Below the pieces are notes generated by a model. The model saw only the letters and a list, made by a program, of their open reading frames with translations. It was not told the origin of the DNA and searched no databases. The position numbers and the translations under genes were made by a program. Positions 32,821 to 36,871 of a stretch of DNA of 36,871 bases are shown piece by piece. Position 1 is the stretch's first letter; the number at the start of each line of letters is the position of its first letter. Origin of the DNA: Hymenobacter crusticola (GTDB lineage Bacteria; Bacteroidota; Bacteroidia; Cytophagales; Hymenobacteraceae); contig NZ_MTSE01000021.1 of the NCBI RefSeq assembly GCF_002154225.1, forward strand, positions 50,780-87,650, given 5' to 3'.

Positions 32821-34047
32821 TCAGCAGACCCTGAAGCCCCTCGAAATGCGCTTGTGGTCTTGTTTGAGCACGCGCAGGTTCAGCAGCTGATCTTCTTCGA
32901 AGTCTTCCATGCGAATGTCCTCGTAGCGCACATCGCGCACCAGGTTCAAGTCGCCGCCGCTGATGGCTCGGCAGCCCTGGTAGTTCGGGCCGTCTTCGTC
33001 GTGCTCCAGGATGTCGAGGTTGCGGAAGGTGATGTGCTCCAGGGTGTCGCCCGCAATGTCGGTGTCGCCGTGAAGACCTAGGTTTGTCGGATGCGCCACG
33101 TCGGCCCATAGGGTTGAGTTCTGCACCGTGACGTTGCGAGCGTTGCCGTAAAACTGCCAGCGGTGGCCGTACAGCGCTACGCAGTCGTCGGAAGTGCGCA
33201 GGAATACGTCATCGACCAGCACATCCGAGCAGCTCATCAAGTCGATGCCGTCACTCCACGGTTTAGCGCTGAACGACTTCAGATTGCGAATAGTTAGGTG
33301 GTTCGACTGGCCGCCGTACACGGTGTAGTGCTGCGGATTCTTGACGATGATGCCCTAAATAGTGACGTTGCGGGAGAACGTGACTTCCACACCGCGCTCG
33401 GGCTGGTCGAGGATGCCGCGCCCGATGATACGCACGTTCTCGGCATGGTCGACCACGAGCTTGGCCTGCAGCACCGCCCCACCAGCTAGGTATACGGTGG
33501 TGTTGCTTGGCACGTGAATAACGCTGCCGGGCAAATCGGGCGGGGTATAGATGCCGGACCCGAAGTACATGACGTGCGGGTCCTTCGGGTCCGGCTTTTC
33601 CGTCTCCAACGCGTTAGCAAACACGTGCAGGGTTAGCAGCTTGTCACCGTTGAACTCCACCGACAGCTTGCGGTGCTTATCCAGCGTACAGTACACCGTA
33701 TTGTCTGCCACCCTAGGTTTGATGGTGTACGACAGCGGCCGGATGCGCACCTGCTGCACCGCCCCATTGTTTTGCGAACGGCTACCTCCACCGCCCCGAA
33801 AGTCGAAGGTGACCATGGACGCATCGCGCACCTTGTCGAGGTCTACCTGCACGTTGTACTCAAACAGGTCTTGTCATTCGCCGCCGACTTGGCGCACGCG
33901 CACGGTGTAATCGTCGTTGTGCTGGCTGTAGAGCACGCCGTTGGGCACCGGGTGAACTACAAGATTGCCGGATTGAGCCCGGGCCACCAACGCAAGCAAA
34001 CATACCATGGCGGTGCAACAGGCACGTCACAAGGGCGAAATCTTCAT
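32821..34047 (-). pseudogene. GH28 family glycosidase (polygalacturonase-like) with three in-frame stops
   Basis: One frame runs 1.2 kb from ATG 34047, where a signal peptide ends VARAQSGN, through a beta-helix GH28 domain. Visible motifs are VYLAGGAVLQAK and GRGILDQP, then WSDGIDLMSC and RTSDDCVAL with the catalytic acids, then NLGLHGD. Premature stops lie at 34027-34029 (TGA), 33874-33876 (TGA, where GEWQDL is expected) and 33355-33357 (TAG, before GIIVKNPQHY). There is no frameshift before the last motif. The C-terminus after LLNLRVLKQD looks replaced and ends early. The intact enzyme would cut pectin-type polysaccharides in the periplasm. It begins 19 nt after the SGNH esterase and was the last gene of that operon. 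Confidence 0.82.
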
Positions 34048-34066
34048 AAGGGGCGGCGTGGAGAAG

Positions 34067-34843
34067 CTAGCTTTTAATGGTTTCGAGCCAGGCTTGCGCC
34101 ATGAGCTGGTTGCCGGCCACGCTCGGATGCACCCCATCGCCGGTCCAGTAAGAGCCGGGAGCCTGTTTCTGGGCTTGGTCGAAGATGCGCTGGTAGGGAA
34201 TCAGCGTGGCGTTGAACTGCGCCGCGATGCTGCGAGCGGCGGCTTGGTAGTCCTTGAAGGCAGGAAACCATTTCTCATCTACGGCCTTCACGCCCGGCAC
34301 GGCAAACGGCTCCCCCACGATAAGCTTCACGTCGGGCAAGCGCTGCCGAGTGCGGTTAAGCAGGGCCGTAAAATCGTCGGTGTACGTCTTCACGGTGCCT
34401 TGGTATTTGCCCGTCAGCGTGTGCCAAAAGTCATTGACCCCAATCAGAATGCTAAGCACAGTGGGTTTCAAATCCAGGCAATCAGCGTCCCAGCGCTCAG
34501 CCAGCTGGTACACCTTATTGCCGCTGATGCCCCGGTTGTAGATCGTCAAGTTCTGGTCGGCATGGCGCAGCAGGAGCTCGGCGGCAGCGAGGTAAGCGTA
34601 GCCGCTTCCTAGCGCCCCCGACGAGTTGGGAACGTTGGCATCTTTGGGATCTTTCTTGCGGCCAGCATCCGTAATGGAGTCGCCCTGGAAGAGAATGACG
34701 TCGTTTGGGGCTAGGCTTATCTTCTGCGCTTTGGGGCTAGCTTCTGCGGCCAGCAAGGCGGACGGCATCGTGATGGCGGCCAGAGTGCCCACAGAAGCAT
34801 TTTTGAGAAAGGTGCGGCGGACGAAAGTTGGTTGTTGTGACAC
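34067..34843 (-). CDS. SGNH/GDSL hydrolase, Tat-exported, rhamnogalacturonan acetylesterase-like
   Basis: A 258-residue intact esterase. The N-terminus has a twin-arginine signal (RRTFLKNASVG near residues 9-19). Block I is FQGDSITDAG with Ser near 56, then NRGISGNKV, IGVNDFW near 138, and DGVHPSVAGNQ near 239 with the Asp/His pair. Related enzymes remove acetyl groups from rhamnogalacturonan or other pectic sugars. It lies between a broken FucP-like transporter and a broken GH28 gene and is the only undamaged member of this operon. Confidence 0.9.
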   Translation of the reverse strand: MSQQPTFVRRTFLKNASVGTLAAITMPSALLAAEASPKAQKISLAPNDVILFQGDSITDAGRKKDPKDANVPNSSGALGSGYAYLAAAELLLRHADQNLTIYNRGISGNKVYQLAERWDADCLDLKPTVLSILIGVNDFWHTLTGKYQGTVKTYTDDFTALLNRTRQRLPDVKLIVGEPFAVPGVKAVDEKWFPAFKDYQAAARSIAAQFNATLIPYQRIFDQAQKQAPGSYWTGDGVHPSVAGNQLMAQAWLETIKS

Positions 34844-34894
34844 GAATAGTAGAGGATAAACAGAGTGAGGGGATGAAGTGCAAGGGCGCTTCGA

Positions 34895-35535
34895 CTAGGC
34901 TTTCACCTTGTAGAGCCGGGCGCCACAGAGAAAGATGACAAAGTAGCAGATGATAGGCAAGTAGTAAGCCGCGGCCACGTCGTGGTTGGCGATTTTGCCC
35001 ATGAGGTAGGAAAAAAGGCTCCACCCGCCACGGCCATGACTAAGATAGACGAGGCCTGCTGGGCTTGCGGACCTAGGTCCTTGATACCTAGACTGAAAAT
35101 GGTCGGGAACATGATGCTGAAAAAGAAATTGATCAGCAGCAGGGCCATGCAGGAAGGCTAACCCCAACTTTGAGCCACAATCAGGCACATTAGCACGTTG
35201 GCCAGCGCAAAGGCCGCCAGCAGCTTATTAGGCGCGATGTAGCGCATCAGGAAGGTGCCCACGAAACGGCCACCCATCATGAGCAGCATGAATAAGGAGA
35301 AATAACTCGCCGCCGTCTGATCGGAGAAGTGCATTTTCTCAACCCCGTAGTTGATAAAGTAAGCCTAGGTGCCGCCCTGCGCGGCCACCTTGAGACACTG
35401 TGCCAGCCAGGCCCACCGGCAGTGGCGGTGCTGCAACAAGCTCTTGGCGTGCGGCACTTCTTCGGCCGTGCCGCTGTAGAAGCCTGCCTCCGTTTCAGCC
35501 GGTACCTCCGCGTGTGCATCCTGCAAAGCGGGCAG
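34895..35535 (-). pseudogene. FucP-like sugar:proton symporter (MFS), 3' half, broken
   Basis: The C-terminal half of an FHS-family sugar permease. It carries ALQDAHAEVP, AKSLLQHRH, AYFINYGVEKMHFSDQTAAS, YFSLFMLLMMGGRFVGTF, PTIFSLGIKDLG and ending YLMGKIANHDVAAAYYL. TAG codons interrupt one frame at 35365-35367 (where FucP proteins have Trp before SYF/AYF) and 35158-35160. A further TAG lies at 35536-35538, at the edge of recognisable homology. A one-base loss in the run of six A at 35011-35016 shifts the last 40 residues. The N-terminal half is missing, and an AraC gene lies just beyond. It was the first gene of a transporter, esterase and GH28 operon. Confidence 0.82.
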
Positions 35536-35657
35536 CTAACCTTTTCTGTCCTGATTCCTAACGCATGGGCCCCTAGCTAGGTAGAACTAGGCAGAGGCGC
35601 CACCAACTTTTTAGAAATGCTGCTAGGGCTGCGGCACAACTAAAAATGGGCTGCGCC

Positions 35658-36602
35658 TCATGCTGGTAGTAGCTCGGCTTGCCGCATCTGCATAGGCGTC
35701 AGGCCGGTATGTTTCTTGAAAAATCGGTTGAAATAGGTGGGGTAGGCGAAGCCTAAGCTGTCTGCTATTTCGGCAACGGACCAATAGCTCGTTTGGAGTA
35801 GCACGGTAGCTTCCTGCACGAGGCGTTCGACTAAGTGGGTAGTGGTGGTTTTGCCCGTGGCTGCTTGCACAGCCCGATTGAGGTAGTTGACGTGAATCGC
35901 TAGCGCGGCGGCATAGTCTTGGGGCGTGCGCAGGCGGAGTTGGTGTGCGGGCGTCAGCAGGGGAAATTGCCGCGTCAAAAGCTCCAGAAACAGGGAGGCC
36001 ACGCGCCCAGCCGCGTTGTGGCTGCTAAAGTGGGCCGTGGGCGGGTCTATTTTTAAGGCTTCGTGTAAGATCAGCTCTACATAGTTGTGAATCACTTCGT
36101 GGCGATGCGCATAATCGGTCGTGGCCTGGGCCAGCAACTGCCGAAATAGCGGCTCCAAAACAGCCAGCTGTTGTTCATTGAGCAGCAGGGCCGGGCTGCC
36201 CCCGGGCCGAAACAGCGGTGACTCCGCCAACGAGGGCAGGCCGGGCCGCCCGTTGCCCTGCCAAAACTCGGCATTAAAGGAACAGTAGATGGCCTCATGC
36301 GGCCCCGCATCACGCTCGCAGGAGTAGGGCACCAAGGGGTTAGAGAAGATCAGGGCGGGCTGCGCGACTTCCAGGCTGCGGCTGGCGTAGTGCAACCGTC
36401 CCGTTCCAGCCTTAAGTAAGTAGATCTTGTAGAAGTCGCGCCGCTGGTGCGGGCGCAGCGGCGGCACCGGCTCGGCACTGCTGTACACAAAACACTGCCC
36501 CGTACCTGGAGCGGCCACCGTAGCGGCGGTCGAACGGGGACGGGTTGTCAGAATATGGTGGTGAAAACCTTGTAGCGTTTCAGTTAGGTCAGGTATGCTC
36601 AT
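35658..36602 (-). CDS. AraC family transcriptional regulator
   Basis: A 314-residue regulator, the third paralogue of the 16911/29391 group. The sensing domain has RRDFYKIYLLKAGTGRLHYA and LVPYSCERDAGPHE. The HTH domain has AALAIHVNYLNRAVQAATGK near 232-251 and WSVAEIADSLGFAYPTYFNR near 275-294. It is intact. Its 3' end lies about 120 nt from the truncated transporter, suggesting this regulator and its divergent neighbour replaced the transporter's 5' half. It is divergent from the gene starting at 36841. Confidence 0.9.
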   Translation of the reverse strand: MSIPDLTETLQGFHHHILTTRPRSTAATVAAPGTGQCFVYSSAEPVPPLRPHQRRDFYKIYLLKAGTGRLHYASRSLEVAQPALIFSNPLVPYSCERDAGPHEAIYCSFNAEFWQGNGRPGLPSLAESPLFRPGGSPALLLNEQQLAVLEPLFRQLLAQATTDYAHRHEVIHNYVELILHEALKIDPPTAHFSSHNAAGRVASLFLELLTRQFPLLTPAHQLRLRTPQDYAAALAIHVNYLNRAVQAATGKTTTTHLVERLVQEATVLLQTSYWSVAEIADSLGFAYPTYFNRFFKKHTGLTPMQMRQAELLPA

Positions 36603-36840
36603 ACCAGCAGGCTGGGGTCTAAAAAATCAGTGAGCGAACGGCCGGCGAAAAGGCTGGCGCAGGTTCGAATTGTATATGTTTTGGTTTGATCTAAGGCAAT
36701 TTCTGCCGCTGGTAGCTGAGACCTTTGCCTTACCAATAAGCCAGCTTACAGTCGGCGGCACACGGCAATGCACGTTGCTTTAGGGTACGCTAGCTGGGCG
36801 GCAGTATTTCATTTTTCACCTTTCTCATTTACCATATTCT
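36603..36840. promoter_or_regulatory. Divergent intergenic region of the third AraC paralogue
   Basis: 238 bases between divergent starts. TTGGTTTGAT at 36681-36690 matches the core of the direct repeats at 30296-30330. Only one copy is seen here. No other repeat or clear promoter stands out. Confidence 0.35.
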
Positions 36841-36871
36841 ATGAACAACCCCTTGCAGATCCCGCCCACCG
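36841..36871 (+). CDS. Start of a gene that continues past the window
   Basis: ATG at 36841 opens MNNPLQIPPT and runs off the end. Too short to identify. Its position divergent from an AraC gene suggests it is the regulated target. By analogy with the two other paralogous modules an SDR-type enzyme is possible, but that is a guess. Confidence 0.5.
   Translation, partial: MNNPLQIPPT

Noticed and set aside
32821..35538. Stop-codon reassignment or programmed readthrough explaining the TAG/TGA codons
   Set aside because: Intact genes in the window end normally at TAG, TGA and TAA, and the transporter also has a frameshift and lacks its 5' half, so decay is simpler.
1..36871. CRISPR arrays, tRNA or rRNA genes, prophage or complete insertion sequence
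   Set aside because: No regularly spaced repeats, cloverleaf, rRNA core sequence, integrase or transposase seen on reading through the window.

Overview
The window looks like a chromosomal segment of a GC-rich Bacteroidota bacterium, most likely Hymenobacter or a close relative. I infer this from recognisable gene types (a gnd-zwf-pgl operon, GH92 and GH28 glycosidases, a DUF2490 protein, many AraC and HxlR regulators with SDR enzymes), weak Shine-Dalgarno signals, and frequent CTAG tetranucleotides. No database search was possible. I see no rRNA, tRNA, CRISPR array, complete insertion sequence or phage.

Layout. 0-6 kb (minus strand): an M24 aminopeptidase, then the oxidative pentose phosphate operon transcribed gnd, zwf, pgl. 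6.3-8.1 kb (plus): a formaldehyde-dehydrogenase-type zinc alcohol dehydrogenase with a small membrane protein. 8.1-9.3 kb: a divergent HxlR regulator and NADH-azoreductase with operator-like palindromes between them. 9.5-13.0 kb (minus): a glycan operon transcribed SGNH hydrolase, alpha/beta esterase, GH92 alpha-mannosidase. 13.0-15.2 kb: a gene-poor stretch with strong hairpins, two doubtful small ORFs and a broken aldo/keto reductase.

15-31.2 kb: an accretion zone of redox genes and small regulators. It holds a frameshifted quinone oxidoreductase, an ABM monooxygenase, a deleted HxlR gene, AraC and SDR genes in several pairings, an SDR remnant, an aldehyde-oxidoreductase (paoABC-like) operon with a DoxX-like gene before it and a DUF2490 gene after it, a membrane-anchored ABM protein, and another AraC/SDR pair. 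31.7-32.5 kb: an exported UlaG-like metallo-hydrolase. 32.8-35.5 kb (minus): a decaying sugar/pectin operon of FucP-like transporter (truncated, broken), SGNH esterase (intact) and GH28 enzyme (three in-frame stops). 35.7 kb to the end: an AraC regulator divergent from a gene that runs off the window.

How it fits together. The core carbon-metabolism block supplies NADPH. The accretion zone uses NAD(P)H or molybdenum cofactor to handle aldehydes, quinones, azo compounds and ketones, and most of these enzymes sit beside a one-component regulator. Two AraC-type direct-repeat operators (22115-22147 and 30296-30330) and two HxlR-type palindromic operators (8515-8614 and 18486-18519) can be proposed directly from the sequence. 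Nothing here is clearly a new defence or biosynthetic system. The points most worth checking are the substitution-dominated decay of the GH28/FucP operon, the nine-G tract that splits the quinone oxidoreductase, and the proposed operators.
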